The notes beneath the pieces were generated by a model, which was not told the origin of the DNA, did not search any database, and saw nothing but the letters and a program-made list of their open reading frames with translations. Source: CAYPPG01 sp964412555 (GTDB taxonomy: Bacteria > Hinthialibacterota > Hinthialibacteria > Hinthialibacterales > Hinthialibacteraceae). From it: 64,000 nucleotides of DNA. This document shows, one piece after another, positions 53,126 to 60,584 of this stretch; position 1 is the first letter of the stretch, and each line of letters begins with the position of its first letter. The stretch spans positions 1 to 64,000 of the forward strand of contig CAYPPG010000015.1 in NCBI GenBank assembly GCA_964412555.1, given 5' to 3'. Both the position numbers and the translations under genes were made by a program.

Positions 53126-53186
53126 TAAAGAATTGTTATAAGAGTAGACATGTTCTCTCATCACTGATAAATGACTAATTTTCTTT

Positions 53187-54968
53187 CTATCCTCTCCACT
53201 TGATTTGCGGAAGTAAACGAACAATGGCGGCAGCGGAAACGATACAGGTGATGGCCAATATGGTTGCAGGGAATGTATTGCCGTACAAGAAAAAGCCGGT
53301 GCTGAACAATGCGCTGTACACCGCCAGGCAGCCCAGGAAAATGCAAAGCAGGGATGCGGACAGACTGTCCGGTTCCACATTGGCACTTGTATCCACGACT
53401 TTCGACCAGCCTTTCCCCATCGGTTGGATTTTATCATAAAACGATTGCAACACTTCCTGTTTTGCCGGTGGTGTCAATAGTGTAACGACCAGCCACGTGA
53501 CTGTAGTGATAAATACACCAATTGTTAAAGGAATCCACGATTCAAGCGGTGCAAATTTTTGAAAACCGAAAACTTGAACGTGGAAGAATTCGAAGTAAAT
53601 GGCGACTAAGAATGAAATGATCATAGCGGAAATTTCACTCCACGCATTGATTCGCCACCAGAACCAACGAAGGAGGAATATCAAACCCGTACCCGCGCCG
53701 ATTTGGAGGAGAATCTGAAAGGCCTGTAAGGCGTTCTCCAGCCATAACGACAATAAGCAGGCCAATACCATTAACGTGAAAGTGACAACCCGAGCGGCGA
53801 AAACGTAATGACGGTCGTCACCGTCCCTCTTTACGAATCGTTTGTAAAAATCATCGATGACGTAAGATGCCCCCCAATTTAGGTGTGTACTGATCGTCGA
53901 CATATAGGCCGCCGCCAGAGAAGCGATCACAAGACCGAGAAAACCGGCGGGTAAAAACGTCAACATGGCGGGGTAGCCTAAATCATGTTGAATGAGATGC
54001 TGATCCACATCCGGAAATTCTCGTTGCAGATCGGACAATTCCGGATACATGACCATTGAACAAAGCGCCACAATGATCCATGGCCACGGCCGAATGGCAT
54101 AATGGGCAATGTTGAACCACAGAGTCGCCAACAAGGAGTTCTTTTCATCCCGGGAAGCCAGCATTCGCTGTGCGATATATCCGCCGCCCCCCGGTTCTGC
54201 ACCCGGATACCAGACGCTCCACCATTGAACAGCGAAGGGTATGATGAAAACGTACATTGCGTTGCTCACATTGGAAAAATCGGGCAAAATATCTAATTTG
54301 CCTTGTAACTGTGGATGACTTAACAAGCCGGACAATCCCCCAACTTCGGGCAATTGTAAAGAAAAATAAGCCGCTCCGATCGAACCGACCATGGCGACGA
54401 TAAACAGTAAAAGATCGGTTATCACGACTCCCCATAAACCCGAAGTACAGGAATAAATGACCGTAATCAAGCCGCAGGTCATCACCGTAACGTATTTGTT
54501 GACGCCCAGTAAAATATGACCCAATTTGATCGCCGCTAGGGTGACGGATGCCATGACGATCACATTGAAGAACACTCCCAAATAGAGAGAGCGAAAACCG
54601 CGCAGGAAAGCCGCTTCCTTGCCGGAATAGCGCAGTTCGTAAAATCCAATATCCGTCAGCGCTCCCGACCTCCGCCATAATTTTGCATACAGAAAGACGG
54701 TGAACATCCCGGTTACGAGAAACGCCCACCATACCCAGTTTCCACTCACACCCCCGTTCCGGACAATATCGGTGACCAAATTCGGGGTATCGGTGGAAAA
54801 GGTGGTGGCAACCATCGAGGTTCCCACAACCCACCATGGCAGTGAACGGCCGGAAGCAAAATATTCGTCGATGCTTTTTCCGGCCCTTCGAGCATAAATC
54901 AATCCAATCGCCAGAACGACAGCAAAATAGAGTACGATGATTCCCCAGTCAGCTAGAGTCAGTTCCAT
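53187..54968 (-). CDS. Sodium:solute symporter (SSS family)
   Basis: The 593-residue protein has about 14 hydrophobic segments with the SSS pattern: LGLIYARRAGKSIDEYFASG near the start (the family's R..KS..eYf.a.R motif), the sodium-site region SMVATTFSTDTPNLV and later YMSTISTHLNWGASY. Substrates for such transporters include sugars, sugar acids, amino acids and vitamins. Given the carbohydrate genes around it, a sugar or sugar acid is the most likely substrate, but this is an inference. It begins MELTLADWGIIVLYFAVVL at 54968. It is monocistronic and convergent with the Rpn-family gene. Confidence 0.92.
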   Translation of the reverse strand: MELTLADWGIIVLYFAVVLAIGLIYARRAGKSIDEYFASGRSLPWWVVGTSMVATTFSTDTPNLVTDIVRNGGVSGNWVWWAFLVTGMFTVFLYAKLWRRSGALTDIGFYELRYSGKEAAFLRGFRSLYLGVFFNVIVMASVTLAAIKLGHILLGVNKYVTVMTCGLITVIYSCTSGLWGVVITDLLLFIVAMVGSIGAAYFSLQLPEVGGLSGLLSHPQLQGKLDILPDFSNVSNAMYVFIIPFAVQWWSVWYPGAEPGGGGYIAQRMLASRDEKNSLLATLWFNIAHYAIRPWPWIIVALCSMVMYPELSDLQREFPDVDQHLIQHDLGYPAMLTFLPAGFLGLVIASLAAAYMSTISTHLNWGASYVIDDFYKRFVKRDGDDRHYVFAARVVTFTLMVLACLLSLWLENALQAFQILLQIGAGTGLIFLLRWFWWRINAWSEISAMIISFLVAIYFEFFHVQVFGFQKFAPLESWIPLTIGVFITTVTWLVVTLLTPPAKQEVLQSFYDKIQPMGKGWSKVVDTSANVEPDSLSASLLCIFLGCLAVYSALFSTGFFLYGNTFPATILAITCIVSAAAIVRLLPQIKWRG

Positions 54969-55087
54969 ACCGTTTATCTCCGTTCTATTCGTTCAAATGG
55001 TATGGTGGCATTATTCTGAAAGAGGAGGAAATTGTCAACGAGAAGAAGAATGATTGTTAAAAAATGGTAAGGTAGGAACTAATACAT

Positions 55088-55109
55088 GCCGGCAGGATGC
55101 CGGTGTTAC
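55088..55109. repeat. Dispersed palindrome family A, copy 4
   Basis: GCCGGCAggATGCCGG followed by TGTTAC, matching copies at 1773, 43595 and 43624. It lies between the SSS transporter and the first pseudopilin, 4 bases after the pilin stop codon on the minus strand. Confidence 0.8.
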
Positions 55110-55112
55110 GGA

Positions 55113-55670
55113 TTAACTGCCGACTACTACAATGTCTCCGATGCTGGATAATCCATTGGAAGGATCGTAGATTTCATTGGGGGTGTGTACGACGTCCGGA
55201 CCCATACTCCAAATATAATAGACTGTTCCGGAATGGAAACTATTCGTATTCCATGTGATTCGCCCTTTTTGGGCAATGGCATATAGGCTTGGTTCCATGG
55301 CCATTCGTGAAGCGGGAACGACCGGGAAATAATCGGCATGATAGGATCCCCAACTATACTGTAAAGTTCCAATATTCGGATTCTTTTCATTCTGGAACGG
55401 ATCAATAGGGATCGTTGAAGCATAGGCGACCGGAGTCGTCATATACTTGTTCTGCCACCGGGGATGCCCGGGAACATGAGGGGGAAATGAATTGCTGTCG
55501 AGCCGATACATCGCGTAGATATCGACCCAGGACCGCATTTCCGAATTGCACTTAGCCACTTTCGCCCGAACTTGCGCATTCAAAAAATTCGGAACGGCAA
55601 TGGCTGCCAAAATCCCAATGATCGCGACAACGATCAACAACTCAATGAGTGTGAAACCTTTTCGATACAT
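55113..55670 (-). CDS. G-type pseudopilin, paralog 1
   Basis: This 185-residue protein starts MYRKGFTLIELLIVVAIIG with a class III signal, followed by NFLNAQVRAKVAKCNSEM. The globular part contains SFPPHVPGHPRWQNKYMTT, with a PHxPGHP patch, and is about 65-70% identical to the protein at 55891. GGGAGGCAC precedes the ATG at 55670. It probably forms or caps a pseudopilus, or acts as a secreted adhesive subunit. The two genes are a recent tandem duplication. Confidence 0.9.
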   Translation of the reverse strand: MYRKGFTLIELLIVVAIIGILAAIAVPNFLNAQVRAKVAKCNSEMRSWVDIYAMYRLDSNSFPPHVPGHPRWQNKYMTTPVAYASTIPIDPFQNEKNPNIGTLQYSWGSYHADYFPVVPASRMAMEPSLYAIAQKGRITWNTNSFHSGTVYYIWSMGPDVVHTPNEIYDPSNGLSSIGDIVVVGS

Positions 55671-55840
55671 ATGTGCCTCCCAAAAGAAATCATTATGATG
55701 AATATTATTCATCGATACCATAATCCCTTTTTCGATTCAATCAAAGAGAAAACAAATGAAGCTTTGTATTATTTTCGCTAAATTCCCATTAAGGCAAATA
55801 CGCATAGTTATGATTACACAAATCTATGGGATAGAAAATA

Positions 55841-55872
55841 AAAAAAGGGTAGCCCTAAAGCCACCCTTTTAA
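55841..55872 (-). terminator. Intrinsic terminator after pseudopilin paralog 2
   Basis: On the minus strand AAAAGGGT and ACCCTTTT arms (extended by a GC pair and a G-T wobble) are followed by a T-run. It lies ~20 bases downstream of the 55891 pseudopilin and so separates its transcription from paralog 1. Confidence 0.75.
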
Positions 55873-55890
55873 AATCTATTTTCAAAATTA

Positions 55891-56457
55891 TCAACTTCCC
55901 ACAACTACAATATCACCGTAACTGGTCAATCCATTGGATGGATCGTAGATATCGAATAATTGGTTGGGGGCATGGATACTGTCCGGCCCCATGCTCCAGA
56001 TATAGTAGACAGTACCGGAATGGAAACCGTTGGTTTCCCACGTAATTCTTCCATTTTGGGCTTGGGCATATAGACCGGGATCCTGGATCAATCGATTCGG
56101 ACTAACCATGGGGAAATAATCGGCATGGTAAGAGCCGTGACTCCATTGGGTTGTTCCAAGATTTGGATCGCGTTCATTTTGAAACGGATCCACGGGAATA
56201 GACGAAGCATAGGCAACCGGAGTCGTCATATATTTATTTTGCCAAACCGGATGTCCAGGACAATGAGGAGGAAACGAATTGCTATCCAGGCGGTACATGG
56301 CATAAATATCAAGCCAAGACCGCATTTCCGAATTGCATTTGGCGACTTTCGCACGGACTTGCGCATTCAAAAAATTCGGCACCGCAATAGCAGCAAGAAT
56401 TCCAATAATGGCGACAACGATAAGAAGCTCGATCAGAGTAAAACCTTTCTTATACAT
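55891..56457 (-). CDS. G-type pseudopilin, paralog 2
   Basis: This 188-residue protein starts MYKKGFTLIELLIVVAIIG and shares SFPPHCPGHPVWQNKYMTT and YFPMVSPNRLIQDPG stretches with paralog 1. It carries an extra cysteine in PHCPGHP and an insertion in the C-terminal tail (NQLFDIYDPSNGLTSYGDIVV). GGAGG at 56465-56469 supports the ATG at 56457; the preceding TTG codon is not needed. The genes share no operon with secretion machinery in this window. Confidence 0.9.
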   Translation of the reverse strand: MYKKGFTLIELLIVVAIIGILAAIAVPNFLNAQVRAKVAKCNSEMRSWLDIYAMYRLDSNSFPPHCPGHPVWQNKYMTTPVAYASSIPVDPFQNERDPNLGTTQWSHGSYHADYFPMVSPNRLIQDPGLYAQAQNGRITWETNGFHSGTVYYIWSMGPDSIHAPNQLFDIYDPSNGLTSYGDIVVVGS

Positions 56458-56601
56458 CAAGGAGACCTCCCCTACCTGGGTTATAATATAAATTCACTGA
56501 AGTGAACTGTATCCATCTTATTTAACAACAAAAAGCCGGAACAATAAAGCTCTAAAAACAACTTGTACTCTGCAAGCACGTTTGCCTTTACGATTTCAAT
56601 A

Positions 56602-56955
56602 TCAATCCGAATCCTTTTTCTTCGTTTTGGATTTCGGTTTGAGTTCACTTTTCATAAGGGCATCAGGACCGGTCATGGTTTGTTCCGGTTCATGGTGGAT
56701 AATTTTTTCCACATCTTCATGGGGAGAGGGGATTACATGAGCGGAAACCACTTCACCGACTCGGCGGGCAGCAGATGCGCCAGCTTCCACCGCGGATTGT
56801 ACATCCGCTACCTCCCCCCGTAATTTTACCGTACAAAGACCGGGAACGGTGTACTCAATTTGCGTAAGAACGGTCTCTGCCGCTTTGACTGCTGCGTCAG
56901 ATGCTTCTATCGCTCCGATAAGCCCACGAGTTTCAATTAAACCTAATGCTCTCAT
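56602..56955 (-). CDS. Bacterial microcompartment hexameric shell protein (BMC-H), orphan
   Basis: This 117-residue single BMC domain protein (PduA/EutM type) starts MRALGLIETRGLIGAIEASD, followed by the pore-side loop EYTVPGLCTVKLRGEVADVQ and the helix SAVEAGASAARRVGEVVSAH. These hexamers tile the shell of metabolosomes. A basic tail (KPKSKTKKKDSD) extends beyond the usual ~95-residue domain and could interact with other shell proteins. No other shell, vertex or signature enzyme genes are adjacent, so the rest of the shell must be encoded elsewhere. deoC lies 48 kb away. Confidence 0.92.
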   Translation of the reverse strand: MRALGLIETRGLIGAIEASDAAVKAAETVLTQIEYTVPGLCTVKLRGEVADVQSAVEAGASAARRVGEVVSAHVIPSPHEDVEKIIHHEPEQTMTGPDALMKSELKPKSKTKKKDSD

Positions 56956-57193
56956 ATTTTTCGATCCTACTCTCTACAGTTCTGGAATCAAAAACATCAT
57001 AATAGCAAAATACGGAAAGGAGAAGTTGGATACAGTCATTTTTTTAGGGAAAACTCGATTCTTCCGGTAAAATGAAAGAGGAACGAATTTTTCCCAAATA
57101 TTTGAACACCACTTGACTTTCCATAAATGGATAGGTTTTGTAAGATTAAATACATGAATGCAACTGTCTGCGTAAAACCGAAGGGAATTGGCT

Positions 57194-57655
57194 ATGCCGA
57201 CCAAAAGGTGTGAAATCTGCAGAAAAGCAAAGAAAATTGATGAGATCGATGTATGTTGTAGCGACTGCGAAGAAAGAGAATTAGACCTTTTGATGGCAGT
57301 ATATGCGTACATTCATTGTTATGATTCGGATTATTGTCCAGCCGATGAGTTGGTGAGAAATATAGAACCGGTCAATCGAATTAAAGTTACGCATATTTTT
57401 ATTCGTAGTTGGATCGCCAAGCAGTGGCTGCAAAAGAATGAATTGAATGCGTTATGCGTTCCGCCGCCTGTGAGAGAAGGTCTTGAAATGGATGGTTTTC
57501 AACTTACCCGGGCGATTCGGACTGTTTTAAATCGACAAAAAGAAAAAAGACCCCAAGTTGATCAGAGTCTACTTCGAAGAAACGACAATGGAGGGGAAGA
57601 TCGAAAACGAGTTGGGATGGTATTTATCGAAAAAAAGAAAGGATCGGATAAATAA
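57194..57655 (+). CDS. Zinc-ribbon protein, possibly YvyF/TIGR03826-like
   Basis: The 153-residue protein has two CxxC pairs (RCEICRKAKKID and VCCSDCEERELD) followed by a helical region with YAYIHCYDSDYCPADELVR and THIFIRSWIAKQWL, a helix-turn-helix-like pattern. The layout resembles YvyF-type flagellar-operon proteins (zinc ribbon plus HTH), although similarity is weak and the tail is basic. The ATG at 57194 (AAGGGAA upstream) is preferred to the TTG at 57188. It is followed immediately by a terminator. Regulation or RNA binding is possible. Confidence 0.45.
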   Translation: MPTKRCEICRKAKKIDEIDVCCSDCEERELDLLMAVYAYIHCYDSDYCPADELVRNIEPVNRIKVTHIFIRSWIAKQWLQKNELNALCVPPPVREGLEMDGFQLTRAIRTVLNRQKEKRPQVDQSLLRRNDNGGEDRKRVGMVFIEKKKGSDK

Positions 57656-57664
57656 TCCTTTTTT
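57638..57664 (+). terminator. Intrinsic terminator overlapping the zinc-ribbon gene end
   Basis: AAAGGAT and ATCCTTT form a 7-base stem around a 10-base loop, followed by a T-run. The hairpin overlaps the stop codon at 57653-57655. It also separates the convergent gene at 57666. Confidence 0.65.
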
Positions 57665-57665
57665 A

Positions 57666-58514
57666 TTACTGGGACTGTTTCTTTACATATTCCCTTAAAT
57701 CCACCGCTTCGAGCGTGTCGGGATATTCATTACGGATCAGTCGAACCGCTTGCATCTTGTCTGTTTCCGTTCGGGACGCATGAAATAAAGCGTAGAGAGC
57801 CAAAGGGCGCAAGCCGGAATTCGGGTATGTGTCCAACCATTTTTGTAAGCGTTCGACCGCCTCTTGTTTTTGCTCTAAATGCAACAATGCATAGGTGCGG
57901 GCAAGATCGATTTCATCTTGACGGGATGAAGCGGAAGCGAACTCTTGTTTGGCAAGACCAATGACTCGGGATGCGTGTTTTCGCGAATGGGAAAGGTAAA
58001 TCAAATTGATCAACACATCCCCTTGAAGTAACGCAGGATCTTCCCCGAGTTCAGCGGCATCCTCCGCTTTTGAGAGAAGATTTTGTTCATTCCTCCAAAT
58101 CATTTCCTCGTAACTTGAGTCGATCATTCCATCCGCCATCAAGAGAATCGGAACGAATTCACATACGGCTTTTTGGGCCCATGCTGAGGACGGCCAGTGG
58201 TCGATCAAAGTTGTGTAATATTGTGCCAATGCGTTGATTTCGGTTTCATTCTGAGCCAATCGGTAGTAAATCCCTGCGAGGGGTTTAATATAGCCTACGC
58301 TGTTGATGACGCGTTGAAGATGCTCGATGATCTGTTCCCGATTGCCAGTGAGAAACAATTGATCGAATTGTTCGAGTGATTTTCTTGTACTTGGATCGAG
58401 GGTGGAATAAGACGCACCATACGCCATCTGTGGATTGATGCCTTTAAAACAAGGCAAAATCACGAGGAGGAAATAGAATAGATTAAGCAATATCGGCTTC
58501 GGTTTGATTTTCAT
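57666..58514 (-). CDS. Secreted or membrane-anchored TPR-like protein
   Basis: The 282-residue protein begins with a hydrophobic signal (LLNLFYFLLVILPCFKG, then MAYGASYS) and continues as TPR-like helical pairs (RRLAQNETEIN-type spacing, DLARTYALLHLEQKQEAVER, YPNSGLRPLALYALFHA). It overlaps the end of miaB by ~32 bases and runs in the same direction, so the two are probably cotranscribed. Starts at 58535, 58520 or 58514 are possible; 58514 leads directly into the signal. A periplasmic scaffold role is inferred; the family is not identified. Confidence 0.66.
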   Translation of the reverse strand: MKIKPKPILLNLFYFLLVILPCFKGINPQMAYGASYSTLDPSTRKSLEQFDQLFLTGNREQIIEHLQRVINSVGYIKPLAGIYYRLAQNETEINALAQYYTTLIDHWPSSAWAQKAVCEFVPILLMADGMIDSSYEEMIWRNEQNLLSKAEDAAELGEDPALLQGDVLINLIYLSHSRKHASRVIGLAKQEFASASSRQDEIDLARTYALLHLEQKQEAVERLQKWLDTYPNSGLRPLALYALFHASRTETDKMQAVRLIRNEYPDTLEAVDLREYVKKQSQ

Positions 58515-59847
58515 AATCATTGGTTGGTATTCCATAGAGTGAATAGGATGAACTATCGGTAATGGTGACGTTCAAAATATCTCCGATTTTGTAGAAGGAT
58601 GAAGGGTCATAGATTTTCACGATCCGGCCGGTACGTAATCGTGTTTCATAAACAAGCCCCTTTTTGGGATCATAGTTTTCTCTTTCAAGCATCACTTCCG
58701 CTTGTTGGCTGACCATTCGTTGATTGTTCTCTTGCGCCATTTGTTGCTGCAATTTGATGAGTCGGTCTAACCGCCGGGCTTTGGTGAAATCATCGATTTG
58801 ATCTTCCATTTCCGCGGCCGCTGTACCCCGTCGCGGTGAGTATTTGAACATGAAGGCGCTGTCGAATCGAATACGCTTCATCAGATCGAGAGTTTGTTCA
58901 AAATCTTCTTCGGTTTCTCCAGGGAATCCGACGATCACATCGGTTGAAACGGATGACTGAGTTACAGGATCATCGAATAGAGAGCGATAGTGTTCGATCA
59001 TCCGGATATACTCTTCCCGAGTATAATTCCGCTCCATTCGTTCCAAGATTCGATTGGAACCCGATTGAAAAGGTAGATGAAGATGCTCACATACTTTATC
59101 CAATGAGGCCATTGCCTTGAGCATTTCCGGTGTAACCGAGGAGGGATGAGAGGTGGCAAACCGAATTCGCTCGAGTCCGTCGATCTCATTGATCATTTGC
59201 AACAATTGCGCGAAATTGACGGTTCCATGATGATACGAGTTTACCGTTTGGCCAATTAAAGTGATTTCTTTGTATCCTTTTTGGACAAGGGTTTCCGCTT
59301 CTTGCAGAAGAATATGAGGTGCCCGTGACCGTTCGGGACCGCGTGTATAAGGAACGATGCAATAGGTGCATCTTTTGTCACATCCTTTCATGATCGAAAG
59401 AAACCGGGGATAGGTGATTTCCTGTTCATCCGATACGGGATAAACTTCATCGTAATCGTCTTCGATCCCATGCAAGTCAAGCACGGGACGATTGCCTTTT
59501 TCCAATTCATCCACCAGGCGTACGATCGATCCGATTGCACCAGGACCCATCACCAAATCGAGAAAGGCAACCTGATCCAGCAGACGTTGTCCTTCTTTTT
59601 GTCCCATGCAGCCGCAAACACCGAGATATTTCAGCAAACCGCGATCCTTGTATTTTTTCAACTGCCCGACACGGCCGCGCACCCGCTGTTCCGCCCCTTC
59701 CCGGATGGCGCAGGTATTGAGGAGAACCAGCTCGGCTTCTTCCAGGTGGTTTACAGCGACATGTCCGGCTTGATCCAAAAGCCCCATTAGAGACTTCGTG
59801 TCATAGACATTCATTTGGCAGCCGAAGGATTGGATATAGTACTTCAT
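58483..59847 (-). CDS. miaB: tRNA (ms2io6A/ms2i6A) methylthiotransferase MiaB
   Basis: MiaB (454 residues) adds the methylthio group to i6A37 of tRNAs. The N-terminal domain has QSFGCQMNVYDTKSLMGLL, LLNTCAIREGAEQRV and GVCGCMGQKEGQRL (the three cluster cysteines). The radical SAM site is MKGCDKRCTYCIVPYTRGPE, and the C-terminal TRAM domain begins near REN. The GCQMN motif distinguishes it from MtaB at 28321. The following TPR-like gene overlaps its 3' end. It is not adjacent to miaA. Confidence 0.96.
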   Translation of the reverse strand: MKYYIQSFGCQMNVYDTKSLMGLLDQAGHVAVNHLEEAELVLLNTCAIREGAEQRVRGRVGQLKKYKDRGLLKYLGVCGCMGQKEGQRLLDQVAFLDLVMGPGAIGSIVRLVDELEKGNRPVLDLHGIEDDYDEVYPVSDEQEITYPRFLSIMKGCDKRCTYCIVPYTRGPERSRAPHILLQEAETLVQKGYKEITLIGQTVNSYHHGTVNFAQLLQMINEIDGLERIRFATSHPSSVTPEMLKAMASLDKVCEHLHLPFQSGSNRILERMERNYTREEYIRMIEHYRSLFDDPVTQSSVSTDVIVGFPGETEEDFEQTLDLMKRIRFDSAFMFKYSPRRGTAAAEMEDQIDDFTKARRLDRLIKLQQQMAQENNQRMVSQQAEVMLERENYDPKKGLVYETRLRTGRIVKIYDPSSFYKIGDILNVTITDSSSYSLYGIPTNDYENQTEADIA

Positions 59848-59854
59848 TGTATAA

Positions 59855-60244
59855 TTACCATTTTCGTATTAATAATTGTTCAATGTTCTCAAAATGTTTA
59901 TCATAAGTCACTAAAATGAGTTGATGTTGACGAGCAATTGCTGCAATCCAGATATCATTTTCGGGGATTGGTTTTCCTTTTCTTTTTAATTCACTTTTGA
60001 TTTTCCCATACTCCTCCGCGGATTCAAAATCAGGAGAAAGAATAGTGCATGTTTCAACAAAAGATTTAATTCTTTCTTTATTCAAATCAATTTCTTGTGA
60101 AAGATACGCTCCATGAAATAATTCCCCGACAACAATCGATGAAACAAAAATGAGTTCTGCACTGATGATAGCGTTTTCAATCGACTTATCACCACGGAAT
60201 AATTTTATGATAATATTCGTGTCTAATAAAAACTTACCATCCAT
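59855..60244 (-). CDS. VapC-family PIN toxin
   Basis: The 129-residue PIN protein has the first aspartate in FLLDTNIIIKLFRGD, a glutamate in SSIVVGELFHGAYLS, and the final acidic residues in IPENDIWIAAIARQHQL and LVTYDKHFENI. All four expected acidic positions are present, so it is probably an active ribonuclease. It overlaps its antitoxin by 11 bases and stops 8 bases before miaB starts. Confidence 0.92.
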   Translation of the reverse strand: MDGKFLLDTNIIIKLFRGDKSIENAIISAELIFVSSIVVGELFHGAYLSQEIDLNKERIKSFVETCTILSPDFESAEEYGKIKSELKRKGKPIPENDIWIAAIARQHQLILVTYDKHFENIEQLLIRKW

Positions 60245-60452
60245 CCCAATCTATTCTTTCGCAGTCCTCTTCAATCACTCGCATCATTTCCTCTGCCTCT
60301 TCTCGGCTCAGTACACCTGAGAAACGAATTAAATCCTTACCACAAGTTCCTTTTATCTTGGGAGATTTTAGGTGATCAACAAATTGCATGACTATTTTTT
60401 TTTGCTCATCGTCTAGTTGTTTTATAGATTCCACAATTTCTGCATCTGTCAT
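60234..60452 (-). CDS. Antitoxin of the VapC pair
   Basis: The 72-residue protein (MTDAEIVESIKQLDDEQKKI) is a small helical antitoxin with a C-terminal acidic segment (EEAEEMMRVIEEDCERIDWD) typical of VapB-like/DUF2281-type toxin-binding tails. It precedes the VapC gene with an 11-base overlap. An AAAGGAGGTGATC ribosome binding site precedes its ATG at 60452. The upstream ~130 bases to valS contain the promoter and no gene. Confidence 0.8.
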   Translation of the reverse strand: MTDAEIVESIKQLDDEQKKIVMQFVDHLKSPKIKGTCGKDLIRFSGVLSREEAEEMMRVIEEDCERIDWDGW

Positions 60453-60584
60453 TATTGATCACCTCCTTTCAATACGAGTGAATTGTTGATTCCTTCAGAT
60501 CGAGTATATTTTGTATTATGCGGACAAAGATGTCTGAGCTCCCATTGGTTCGATACTTTTCCATAATATCATTTATTATAAGAC

